64,000 nt of DNA, from positions 186,001-250,000 of the forward strand of contig NZ_SPJX01000187.1 of NCBI RefSeq assembly GCF_004458765.1, written 5' to 3'. This stretch comes from Microvirga pakistanensis (lineage in GTDB: Bacteria; Pseudomonadota; Alphaproteobacteria; Rhizobiales; Beijerinckiaceae). The first letter of the stretch is position 1. Every line of letters starts with the position of its first letter. Made by a program: the position numbers and the translations under genes. Positions 14,949 to 24,408 of the stretch are shown one piece after another. The notes under the pieces are model-generated. The model ran no database searches. It saw only the letters and a program-made list of their open reading frames with translations, and was not told where the DNA came from.

Positions 14949-14973
14949 AACCACTCGCTAATTCGATGGTTCC
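14949..14973 (-). promoter_or_regulatory. EcfG-like promoter of the KGG gene (GGTT variant)
   Basis: On the minus strand: GGAAC (14969-14973), 16-bp spacer, GGTT (14949-14952). One base differs from CGTT at the least conserved -10 position. Confidence 0.6.
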
Positions 14974-15481
14974 GGTGAGGAGGGCGGAACCTTTGCAAAA
15001 AATTTCTATGAAAAAAAGCAATGTAGATGAAGAACGTTTTCCGTTTCGATTGCCACGCTTAAATAATGGCGAGATTCTGTTGTTTGTGTCGCCCTCCGTG
15101 GGGGGTGCGACAAGTTGGGAACGCAGAGAATATCGATGATTATATTTAAGAAGTTAACACGATTACGATGTTAGTATTTGGGGATGATTGAGTCTAGGGC
15201 ATAGGTTTGCAAGATTCCCAGATGTCGAGGCGCTCTCGAGATCAGGAGCGATTCAGGGCTAATATTTTAGGGACCGCCTGAAGTGACTATGCTCCCGTCC
15301 AGGTTAGACTCTGAGATTTCTCTCCCAGAAGGCTGATTGTCTCAAACCTGTGATCCCGCACGCAAAGCCCTTTCTTCTGTGGAGTCGGGGGCAGGGCGGG
15401 CTTGCAGGCTGCTCGTCGGGAGTGATCGGAGGGTTCGGGCGGTGTATGAGTGTCGACCGCCATGAACCGCGAGAGGGCAGG
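14974..15481. other. About 510-bp AT-richer gap without a supported gene
   Basis: It lies between the KGG promoter and the HIT gene. A 69-codon plus-strand frame (14930-15139) covers the KGG promoter and has no ribosome site. No terminator-like hairpin or EcfG motif was found in the middle part. Composition is noticeably AT-richer between 15000 and 15280. Confidence 0.5.
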
Positions 15482-15904
15482 ATGACCTACGACGACAACA
15501 ACGTGTTTGCGAAGATCCTGAGAGGCGAGCTGCCGTGCCACAAGGTCTACGAGACCGAGCATGTGCTGTCCTTCATGGACATCATGCCTCGGGGCGAGGG
15601 ACATGTGCTCGTCATCCCCAAGGCGAAGGCGCGCAACATTCTCGACGCGAGGCCCGACGATCTCGCGGAACTCGCCAAGGCGGTCCAGGTCGTCGCCCGC
15701 GCGGCGAAAGAAGCCTTCTCCGCCGACGGGCTGACGATCCAGCAGTTCAACGAGAGCGCGGGCGGACAGGTGGTGTTTCACCTGCATGTCCACATCATCC
15801 CGCGTTTCGATGGGGTCTCCCTGAAGCCGCATACGGGCCAGATGGAAGCCAACGACGTGCTGGCGGCTCATGCGGAAAAGATCCGCGCGGCGCTCAACGG
15901 CTGA
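15482..15904 (+). CDS. HIT-family nucleotide hydrolase/transferase
   Basis: The 140-aa cytosolic protein has the HIT triad HLHVHIIPRF near residue 100, the N-terminal NVFAKILRGELPCHKVYE and the FMDIMPRGEGHVLVIPK segment typical of bacterial Hint/HinT enzymes, which hydrolyse nucleoside phosphoramidates or adenylated substrates. ATG 15482 follows GAGAGGGCAGG and matches the usual HIT start; the 44-residue extension from ATG 15350 does not look conserved. It is monocistronic and convergent with glpK. Confidence 0.92.
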   Translation: MTYDDNNVFAKILRGELPCHKVYETEHVLSFMDIMPRGEGHVLVIPKAKARNILDARPDDLAELAKAVQVVARAAKEAFSADGLTIQQFNESAGGQVVFHLHVHIIPRFDGVSLKPHTGQMEANDVLAAHAEKIRAALNG

Positions 15905-15917
15905 CGTGCACGAAGGA

Positions 15918-15935
15918 GGCGGCCTCCGGGCCGCC
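15918..15935. terminator. GC-rich hairpin between HIT gene and glpK
   Basis: GGCGGCC, TCCG loop, GGCCGCC, in the 41-bp convergent gap. There is no T-run, so termination is only likely. Confidence 0.55.
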
Positions 15936-15945
15936 GTCTCCGGGC

Positions 15946-17442
<1,497 letters not shown>

Positions 17443-17463
17443 GGGCGTGCCTCCCGATGCTTG

Positions 17464-19014
17464 TCATTGAGCCGCGATGGATGCTGCTCTCTGCTTGGCA
17501 ATATAGGCATCAATCTTGGCCGGAGCACCAGCGGGCACATGCAAACCGAGCTTGGAGCGGCGCCACAGGATGTCCTCGGCGCTGCGGGCCCATTCCCGGC
17601 GCATGAGGTAGTCGACTTCCGCCGCCGTCAGGCCTGCGCCGAAATCCTCGCCCAGATCGGCCATGGCCTTGGCTTCGCCCAGGATGTCCACGATGCGCGT
17701 GCCGTAGGCACGGGCGAGGCGGTGGGCGACTGTCTCGGGCAGGAAGGGCCAGCGCTGGCGTACGGTGGCGAAGAAGCGGTCGAAATCGGCGTCGATGATG
17801 TCGCCGCCCGGCATCTTCGCGTTCTCCGTCCAGGACGGCTTCATGTCAGGGAAGAAGGCCTTCAGCTCTTCGAGCGCATGTTCCGAGAGCTTGCGGAAGG
17901 TGGTGATCTTGCCGCCGAAGATCGACAGCACCGGCGCCTGTCCCTGCGGCGCGTCCATGTCGAACACGTAGTCGCGAGTCACGGCCGAGGCGTTGGACGA
18001 GCCGTCGTCGAAGAGCGGGCGCACGCCCGAATAGCTCCACGCCACGTCCGCCGGCGTGACCTGCTTCTTGAAGAAATGGTTCACCACGTTGCAGAGGTAC
18101 TGCACCTCGTCCGGGCTGATCTCGACCTTCTTGTCGGGAACCGCCTCGACCGGGATGTCGGTGGTGCCGATGAGGGTGAACTTCTCCTGATAAGGGATCG
18201 CGAACACGATGCGCTTGTCCGTGTTCTGCAGGATGAAGGCCTGCTCCGTGTCGAAGAGACGGGGCACCACGATGTGGCTGCCCTTGACGAGGCGCACGCT
18301 CTTGGTGGTGTTGAGACCCAGCTTGGCGTTGAGCACGTCGGCCACGAACGGCCCGCCCGCATTGACGATCGCCTTGGCGCGGATCTCCTGCGTCTCGCCG
18401 GTCTCCACGTCCTGGAGGCTCGCCACCCAGGTCTGGCCGTCGCGGCGGGCGGAGACGAGCTTGGTGCGCACGCGGATGTCGGCGCCCTTTTCGAAGGCAT
18501 CGAGAGCGTTGAGCGCCACCATGCGGCTGTCCTCGACCCAGCAGTCGGAATAGACGAAGGCGGTGTCGAAGCCGGGCTTGAGGCCCTGGCCGGCGGGGTG
18601 CCGGGTGAGCTTGATGGTGTCCGTGCCGGGCAGTTTCTTGCGCGGGGCGAGATGGTCGTAGAGGAAGAGGCCCAGGCGCACGAACCAGGCCGGCCGGATA
18701 CCCTTCTCGTGCGGCAGGATGAACCGCAGGGGCCAAATGATGTGAGGGGCGGAATTGAGCAGGCGCTCGCGCTCGAACAGGGCTTCGCGCACGAGGCGGA
18801 ACTCGTAATATTCGAGATAGCGCAGGCCGCCATGGATGAGCTTGGTGGAGGCGGACGAGGTGTAGCCTGCCAGATCGCCCTGCTCGCAGAGCACCACCGA
18901 GAGCCCCCGGCCCACCGCATCGCGGGCAATGCCCGCTCCGTTGATGCCGCCCCCAACAACCAGAAGATCCGTTACTGCCGTCACCGTACGCGTCTTTCTC
19001 TCAAACCAGGCCAT
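17464..19014 (-). CDS. glpD: Aerobic glycerol-3-phosphate dehydrogenase
   Basis: This FAD enzyme oxidises glycerol 3-phosphate to dihydroxyacetone phosphate at the membrane and feeds electrons to quinone. The FAD motif LLVVGGGINGAGIARDAVGRG, the KLIHGGLRYLE signature and the C-terminal DAO_C domain (VAHRLARAYGTRI, then YLMRREWARSAEDILWRRSKLG) are clear. The frame gives 516 aa from ATG 19014. A GTG at 18984 (GAGAAAG upstream, giving 506 aa) may be the true start, because no ribosome site precedes 19014. It is upstream of glpK in the same operon. Confidence 0.96.
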   Translation of the reverse strand: MAWFERKTRTVTAVTDLLVVGGGINGAGIARDAVGRGLSVVLCEQGDLAGYTSSASTKLIHGGLRYLEYYEFRLVREALFERERLLNSAPHIIWPLRFILPHEKGIRPAWFVRLGLFLYDHLAPRKKLPGTDTIKLTRHPAGQGLKPGFDTAFVYSDCWVEDSRMVALNALDAFEKGADIRVRTKLVSARRDGQTWVASLQDVETGETQEIRAKAIVNAGGPFVADVLNAKLGLNTTKSVRLVKGSHIVVPRLFDTEQAFILQNTDKRIVFAIPYQEKFTLIGTTDIPVEAVPDKKVEISPDEVQYLCNVVNHFFKKQVTPADVAWSYSGVRPLFDDGSSNASAVTRDYVFDMDAPQGQAPVLSIFGGKITTFRKLSEHALEELKAFFPDMKPSWTENAKMPGGDIIDADFDRFFATVRQRWPFLPETVAHRLARAYGTRIVDILGEAKAMADLGEDFGAGLTAAEVDYLMRREWARSAEDILWRRSKLGLHVPAGAPAKIDAYIAKQRAASIAAQ

Positions 19015-19040
19015 TCTTAATCTGGCAGCAAATGAGTTCT

Positions 19041-20273
19041 TTAGCCGTCTAACGCAAGAGAATTTTCCGGCTTTTCACCTCCCTTCTGTAATACCAGGAC
19101 AGCCAGGAACGAGCCGAGGGCGGCGACGGAAAGGCCCAGGCACAGGATCGTGACCGCCGTGTAGCTGCCCCACCAAGCCCACAAGGCCCCGAACAGGAAG
19201 GGGGCGCTGGCCGTGGTCAGGCGGACCGGCATGGCGATCATTCCCTGGATGACGCCGTAGTTCTCGCGGCCGAACAACTCCGGAGGCAGCAGGGCGCGCA
19301 CGATGGTCATCATCCCGTTCGAGGCCCCGAAGAGCACCGCGAAGGCGCCCACCCACCAGGATCCCGGAGAGAGCAGCGGCAGGAGCGCGAAGGCAAGCAC
19401 GCCGAGCCCCAGGGTCGCCACGCCGGTGCCCTTCATGCCGAAGGTCCGCTCCCCCAGGGCCATGATCATCCGTCCGGCGACCTGGGCGGGCCCGATGATC
19501 GAGAAGGCGAGGACGGCCATCTCCAGGCTGTAGCCGGTCTCGGTGAGCAGCGGGATCAGGTGAACAGGCATTGCTGCCGCGATGAGGCCCTGGAGAACGG
19601 AGCATGCTACGAAGCACCAGAACGAGGCTTTGAGCAGGACGGAGCGGGCGCTCGGCGGGAGAGGGCGCGGCGGCTCGCTCGACGGATGAGGGGGCCTCTT
19701 CAGCGCCGGGGGGATCGCAACGGCATGGATGGCGGCGCAGACGAGAAGGTTGAAGCCGGCCAGGACGAGAAGGGCGCTGCGCCAGCCCATATGCTCGATG
19801 AGCAGGTGGGTAAGCGGGATGAAGACGGTGCTCGCGAGGCCGCCCACGAGGGTCATGAAGGTGATGCCCCGGCGGGCGAGAAAGCCGAGCCTGCGGGCCA
19901 GAACCGCAAAGCCCGGCTCGTAGAACACGCTGCTCATGGAAAGCCCCATCGCCGCCCAGATCAGAAGGAAGGCCGGATAGCTCTCGACCCGCGACCAGAG
20001 CGCGAGGAGCACGGCCGCCAGGACGGAGCCGCCGGCCATGACCGCACGGCCATGGCCCAGATCGATAAAACGCCCGACCGGAACGGCGAAGAACGCGGAG
20101 GTGCCGAGGGCCAGGGAATAGCCGGCCATCAGCTCGGACTTGCTCCAGCCGAGCTCCCGTCCCATGGGTTCGACGAAGAGAGCGAAGGCGTAGAAGATCG
20201 TGCCGTAGGAGACGAGCTGGGTCAGCGACAGGGCGGAAACGAAGGCCCAGGGCATGCGGGCGGGGGAGGACAT
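19041..20273 (-). CDS. MFS transporter (monocarboxylate/OFA-like)
   Basis: The 410-aa protein has 12 hydrophobic segments in two six-helix halves. It shows the MFS loop pattern between helices 2 and 3 (VGRFIDLGHGRAVMAGG) and a Pro/Ser-rich central loop (PALKRPPHPSSEPPRP). The start LTQLVSYGTIFYAFALFVEPM resembles the MCT/oxalate-formate antiporter-like group. Its stop is 26 bp from the glpD start on the same strand, so it may be co-transcribed with glpD-glpK. A role in glycerol or organic acid uptake is possible but not shown. Confidence 0.88.
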   Translation of the reverse strand: MSSPARMPWAFVSALSLTQLVSYGTIFYAFALFVEPMGRELGWSKSELMAGYSLALGTSAFFAVPVGRFIDLGHGRAVMAGGSVLAAVLLALWSRVESYPAFLLIWAAMGLSMSSVFYEPGFAVLARRLGFLARRGITFMTLVGGLASTVFIPLTHLLIEHMGWRSALLVLAGFNLLVCAAIHAVAIPPALKRPPHPSSEPPRPLPPSARSVLLKASFWCFVACSVLQGLIAAAMPVHLIPLLTETGYSLEMAVLAFSIIGPAQVAGRMIMALGERTFGMKGTGVATLGLGVLAFALLPLLSPGSWWVGAFAVLFGASNGMMTIVRALLPPELFGRENYGVIQGMIAMPVRLTTASAPFLFGALWAWWGSYTAVTILCLGLSVAALGSFLAVLVLQKGGEKPENSLALDG

Positions 20274-20568
20274 GATATGGTATCTTATGCTGCTGTAATC
20301 CTTTATGTCAGGCTGCGAGGTTGACGAACAGGCCCCGAACCCTCATATGAACAGCACGGCGTCAGCGCTCGACCACGAGCCGCTTGAGCGGGACTGCGTG
20401 ACGGAAATTCGCCTCCTCGGTGAAAGCCCGGTCCCCTTCTTCAATCGCTTGACCCATACGACGGCCCCATCACGCGGGTTGTCGCCTTGAGAGCCCTGAA
20501 GCGCCTTTGCTTATCCAAGCCGAACCTGCTTTGCGGCTCACCGCATCCGTTCGAAAGACGATATCACC
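20274..20568 (+). other. 295-bp leader region before the RNA helicase gene
   Basis: No protein gene is supported here: a 61-codon frame (20305-20490) lacks a ribosome site and family likeness. The region separates the divergent MFS and helicase genes. RhlE/CsdA-type genes often have long regulated leaders, but I see no strong structure to claim one. Confidence 0.45.
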
Positions 20569-22038
20569 TTGACACTCTTCACTGATTTCGGATTGGCCCA
20601 GCCGATCCTGAAGGCCTTGGCCGCTGAGGGCTATGAGAAGCCCACGCCCATCCAGGCCCAGACCATCCCCTATGCCATGGAAGGCCGCGACGTCTGCGGC
20701 ATCGCCCAGACCGGCACCGGCAAGACGGCGGCCTTCGCGCTCCCGATCCTGCATCGCCTTTCGCAGAACCCGAAGCCGCGCAAGCCCAAGAGCCCGCGCG
20801 TGCTCGTGCTCAGCCCGACCCGCGAGCTCTCCGGCCAGATCGCCGACAGCTTCAAGGCCTATGGCCGCAACCTGCGCCTGACCACCGAGGTGGTGTTCGG
20901 CGGCGTCACGATCTCCCGCCAGGAGAAGGCGCTGGCGAACGGCATCGACGTGCTCGTCGCCACGCCCGGCCGTCTGCTCGACCTCGTGGACCGCAGGTCG
21001 CTGTCCCTGCGTGACATCGAGATCCTGGTGCTCGACGAGGCGGACCAGATGCTCGATCTCGGCTTCATCCATGCGTTGAAGCGGATTGTGACCCTGCTGC
21101 CGAAGGAGCGCCAGAGCCTGTTCTTCTCGGCCACCATGCCGAAGACGATCTCGACTCTTGCGGATTCGTTCCTGCGCGATCCGGCCCATGTGGCGGTGAC
21201 GCCCGTCGCCACCACCGCCGAGCGCGTGGACCAGAGCGTCATCTTCGTGCCGACGAACCGCAAGCAGGTTCTGCTCGAGACGCTCCTGCGCGATCCGTCC
21301 ATCGACCGCGTGCTCGTCTTCACCCGCACCAAACACGGCGCGGACAAGGTCGTGCGCGGCCTCGACAAGGCCGGCATCGTGGGCGCCGCCATTCACGGCA
21401 ACAAGTCCCAGCCGCAGCGCGAGCGCGCTCTCGCGGGCTTCCGGGACGGTTCCTGCCGGGTGCTTGTGGCCACCGACATCGCCGCCCGCGGCATCGACGT
21501 TGAAGGCGTGACGCACGTCATCAACTACGACCTGCCGAACGTGCCGGAATCCTATGTCCACCGCATCGGCCGCACTGCACGCGCCGGCGCTTCGGGCCTT
21601 GCGATCTCGTTCTGCAACGACGAGGAAAAGGCCTATCTGAAGGACATCGAGAAGCTGACGCGCCTGAAGGTGCCGGTCATGCCGCTGCCGGAAGGGCTGC
21701 CCGCCGCTCCGGCTCCGTCCGAGAGTTCGGAGCGCCGCGGCGAGCCGCAGCGCGGTCGTCCGGCTCCCCATTCCCGCGGGCATCAGGGCCACGGCCAGCC
21801 GCGGCAGGCGGATCCGAACGCCGACAAGGGACCCAAGCGTCGTCGCCGTGGCGGAAAGCCCGCAGGCGGCCAGCCGCAGGGCGGCCATCCGGCCGCGGGC
21901 CAGCAGCGTCCCGCGCAAGGCCAGAAGCCCGCTCAGGGTCAGCGTCCCCAGCAGGGCCGCCCCGCCGCCCGTTCGTCGGACGGAAGGCGTGACGGAGCCC
22001 AGGTGGCCTGGCTCGAAAAGAGCCCCCGTCGACGCTAA
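20569..22038 (+). CDS. RhlE-like DEAD-box RNA helicase
   Basis: The 489-aa ATP-dependent RNA helicase shows the Q motif (PTPIQAQTIP), motif I AQTGTGKTAAF, Ib TPGR, II VLDEAD, III SAT, V TDIAARGIDV and VI YVHRIGRTARAG. After about residue 385 comes a basic, Gly/Gln/Arg/Pro-rich tail of RNA-binding type. The frame is closed by TGA at 20497 and contains no ATG or GTG before the domain, so the TTG at 20569 must be the start; that weak start codon may limit translation. It is followed by a strong terminator. Roles in RNA turnover or cold ribosome assembly are family knowledge. Confidence 0.93.
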   Translation: MTLFTDFGLAQPILKALAAEGYEKPTPIQAQTIPYAMEGRDVCGIAQTGTGKTAAFALPILHRLSQNPKPRKPKSPRVLVLSPTRELSGQIADSFKAYGRNLRLTTEVVFGGVTISRQEKALANGIDVLVATPGRLLDLVDRRSLSLRDIEILVLDEADQMLDLGFIHALKRIVTLLPKERQSLFFSATMPKTISTLADSFLRDPAHVAVTPVATTAERVDQSVIFVPTNRKQVLLETLLRDPSIDRVLVFTRTKHGADKVVRGLDKAGIVGAAIHGNKSQPQRERALAGFRDGSCRVLVATDIAARGIDVEGVTHVINYDLPNVPESYVHRIGRTARAGASGLAISFCNDEEKAYLKDIEKLTRLKVPVMPLPEGLPAAPAPSESSERRGEPQRGRPAPHSRGHQGHGQPRQADPNADKGPKRRRRGGKPAGGQPQGGHPAAGQQRPAQGQKPAQGQRPQQGRPAARSSDGRRDGAQVAWLEKSPRRR

Positions 22039-22050
22039 GATGGAAACGGG

Positions 22051-22074
22051 AAAGGCGCCGCAAGGCGCCTTTTT
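22051..22074 (+). terminator. Terminator of the RNA helicase gene
   Basis: AAAGGCGCC, GCAA loop, GGCGCCTTT, then more T. Confidence 0.92.
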
Positions 22075-22097
22075 CATGCGTGACGTGCCCCCACGGT

Positions 22098-22190
22098 TGT
22101 CATGGCCGGACTTGTCCCGGCCATCCCGTTCGGAAGAGCGCCGCGTCCTTCATCATCGGGATCACCGGCACAAGGCCGGTGATGACGAGG
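22098..22190. repeat. GTCATG-type intergenic mosaic hairpin, copy 1
   Basis: Two inverted-repeat blocks: GTCATGGCCGGACTTGTCCC with its partner GGCCAT, then CATCATCGGGATCACCGGC with GCCGGTGATGACG. They fill the gap between convergent genes. Further copies lie at 49907, 56725, 56872, 59055, 60641 and 62464. Confidence 0.85.
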
Positions 22191-22228
22191 AGAGGGGATC
22201 TGAGATTCTCATGCGCGTCGGTTCCCGC

Positions 22229-23392
22229 TCAATGATACGGGTCCGCCGCATCGCGCATGCCGTCGCCCATGAAGTTGAAGGCGAGCACCACGATGATCAC
22301 CGGCACCATGGGAAAGAGCAGCCACGGGTGGAGCTGCACGGCGGCGAGGTTCTGCGCCTCGTTGAGCAGCACGCCCCAGCTCGTGACCGGCGGGCGAAGG
22401 CCTAGCCCCAGGAAGGAGAGGGCGGTCTCGCCTAGGATCATCGACGGGATCGAGAGCGTCGCGGACGCGATCAGGTGGCTCATGAAGTTCGGGATGAGAT
22501 GGCGCGCGATGACACGCCCCTTGGACGCGCCCATCAGCTCGGCGGCCTTCACGAAGTCCTCTTCGCGCAAGGCGAGCAGCTTCGAGCGCACCGCCCGCGC
22601 CAGCCCCGGCCAGTCGAGGAGCCCTAAGATGATCGTGATGCCGAAGAAGACGAGGATCGGGCTCCAGTTCGGCGGCAGCGCCGCCGAGAGCGCGAGCCAG
22701 AGCGGCAGCTCGGGCAGGGAGCGCAGGATCTCGATCATGCGTTGGATCACGTGATCGACCCAGCCGCCCAGATAGCCCGCGAGCCCTCCGAAGAAGAGAC
22801 CGAGGGTGAAGGACACCGCGATGCCGATGAGCCCGATGGTGAGCGAGATGCGCGCGCCGTAGACGATGCGGGAGAAGAGATCCCGTCCCAGCCGGTCCGT
22901 ACCGAGGATGAACAGGGTGCCGTTCTCGGGCGGGCAGACGAGATGCACGTTCGTAGTCCAGACCCCCCAGAACTCGTAAGAATCGCCCCGGCAGAGGAAC
23001 CGGAGCGGCTGCGGCTGGGACCGGTCGACCGTGTAGACGCGCCGGAAGGTCTCGAGATCGAAGCTGTACTTGTAGGGATAAACGAAGGGGCCGATGAAGC
23101 GCCCCTCGTGCATCAGGTGAATGCCCTGCGGCGGCGCATAGAGGAAATCGCCGTTGCGCTTGGTCTGATTGTAGGGGGCGATCACCTCGACGAAGGGCAC
23201 GGCGAGATAGAAGGCCAGCAGCACGAAGGCGGCCGCCACGGCCACCTTGTGGCGGCGGAACTTCCACCACATGAGCTGCCAGGACGAGGCGCGGTAGAAG
23301 CTCTCGTTCTCGGTGCCGATGGGCTCGCTCGCGCCGGCATCGAACGGCGACGGATCGACGTAGTGGCGCGCGCGGGTGGGCAGCGTGTTCAT
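22229..23392 (-). CDS. ABC transporter permease (OppC/YejE-like)
   Basis: The 387-aa inner-membrane permease of a peptide/opine/oligosaccharide-type ABC importer has an N-terminal OppC_N helix (about 45-65). A large periplasmic insertion of about 100 residues follows (GDFLYAPPQGIHLMHEGRF to CPPENGTLF). The binding-protein-dependent transport domain contains the EAA loop region KAAELMGASKGRVIARHLIPN. Its start overlaps the preceding permease stop by 4 bp. It is the last gene of a run ATPase, binding protein, OppB, OppC. The substrate is not deducible. Confidence 0.93.
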   Translation of the reverse strand: MNTLPTRARHYVDPSPFDAGASEPIGTENESFYRASSWQLMWWKFRRHKVAVAAAFVLLAFYLAVPFVEVIAPYNQTKRNGDFLYAPPQGIHLMHEGRFIGPFVYPYKYSFDLETFRRVYTVDRSQPQPLRFLCRGDSYEFWGVWTTNVHLVCPPENGTLFILGTDRLGRDLFSRIVYGARISLTIGLIGIAVSFTLGLFFGGLAGYLGGWVDHVIQRMIEILRSLPELPLWLALSAALPPNWSPILVFFGITIILGLLDWPGLARAVRSKLLALREEDFVKAAELMGASKGRVIARHLIPNFMSHLIASATLSIPSMILGETALSFLGLGLRPPVTSWGVLLNEAQNLAAVQLHPWLLFPMVPVIIVVLAFNFMGDGMRDAADPYH

Positions 23393-24408
23393 CGCCCGCC
23401 TCCCATGCGAATGCGCGGATCGATCCAGGCCAGGAGAAGGTCGGAGACCAGCATGCCGACCACGGTGAGAACCGCCACGAACATCAGGATGAAGCCCGCC
23501 AGGAACTGATCCTGGTTCTTCAGCGCGCTGAGCAGGATGGGTCCCACGGTCGGAAGGCTGAGCACCAGCGACACCAGCACCGAACCCGACACCAAGTGCG
23601 GCAGCAGATTGCCGATATCCGCGATGAAGGGATTGAGCGACATGCGGAACGGATATTTCAGGAGCGCCTTTGTGGGGCCCAGTCCCTTGGCCTTCGCCGT
23701 CACGTAATATTGCTTGCCGAGTTCATCGAGCAGGTTCGCGCGCATGCGCCGGATCATCGAGGCCGTGCCCGCAAGCCCGATCACGATCGTGGGCACGATG
23801 AGATGCGACAGGAGCGACCGGATTTTCTCCCAGGTCCAGGGCTCGCCCGCGTATTTCGCATCGTAGAGCCCACCGATGGAGATGCCGAACCAGCGGTTCA
23901 GGTAGTAGAGCAGAATGAGGGCAAGCAGGAAACTCGGGGTGGCGAGCCCGAGATAGCCGATGAAGGTCGCCAGATAATCGCCTATCGAATATTGCCGCGT
24001 GGCCGAGTAGATGGCGATGGGGATCGCGACCAGGTGGATGAAGATCACCGCCGCGAGGTTCACGAGGAGCGTCAGCCACAGGGCATCGCCCACCACGTCC
24101 ACGACGGGCTTGTCGTACTCGAAGGACCATCCCCAATCGCCCTGCAAAAGCCCCGAGAATCCATTGGGGCCCGGCATCGCGCCGATCCAGATCAGGTACT
24201 GCTCCCAGGCCGGGCGGTCGAGGCCGTATTGCTTGATCAGGAATTCGGCCTTGGCGATGGAGGCGTTGTCGTTCTGCGCCCGCAGCTCGTGGATCAGGTT
24301 GGAGAGGAAGTCTCCCGGCGGCAGCTTGATGATGAAGAACACGAGGGCCGAGATGATGAGGAGCGTGACCGCCATGGTGCCGAGGCGACGCAACAAAAAG
24401 CGGATCAT
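23389..24408 (-). CDS. ABC transporter permease (OppB/YejB-like)
   Basis: The 339-aa permease has six hydrophobic segments, starting MIRFLLRRLGTMAVTLLIIS, with PPGDF after helix 1 and the EAA-type loop YYVTAKAKGLGPTKALLKYPFRMSLNP. It is the first permease subunit of the importer encoded at 22229-28177. ATG 24408 overlaps the binding-protein stop codon (24405-24407), indicating translational coupling. The open frame extends upstream inside the binding-protein gene, but that part is antiparallel in character and not used. Confidence 0.93.
   Translation of the reverse strand: MIRFLLRRLGTMAVTLLIISALVFFIIKLPPGDFLSNLIHELRAQNDNASIAKAEFLIKQYGLDRPAWEQYLIWIGAMPGPNGFSGLLQGDWGWSFEYDKPVVDVVGDALWLTLLVNLAAVIFIHLVAIPIAIYSATRQYSIGDYLATFIGYLGLATPSFLLALILLYYLNRWFGISIGGLYDAKYAGEPWTWEKIRSLLSHLIVPTIVIGLAGTASMIRRMRANLLDELGKQYYVTAKAKGLGPTKALLKYPFRMSLNPFIADIGNLLPHLVSGSVLVSLVLSLPTVGPILLSALKNQDQFLAGFILMFVAVLTVVGMLVSDLLLAWIDPRIRMGGGR

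Noticed and set aside
14930..15139. 69-codon plus-strand frame upstream of the KGG gene
   Set aside because: It overlaps the KGG promoter, has no ribosome site and shows no conserved pattern.
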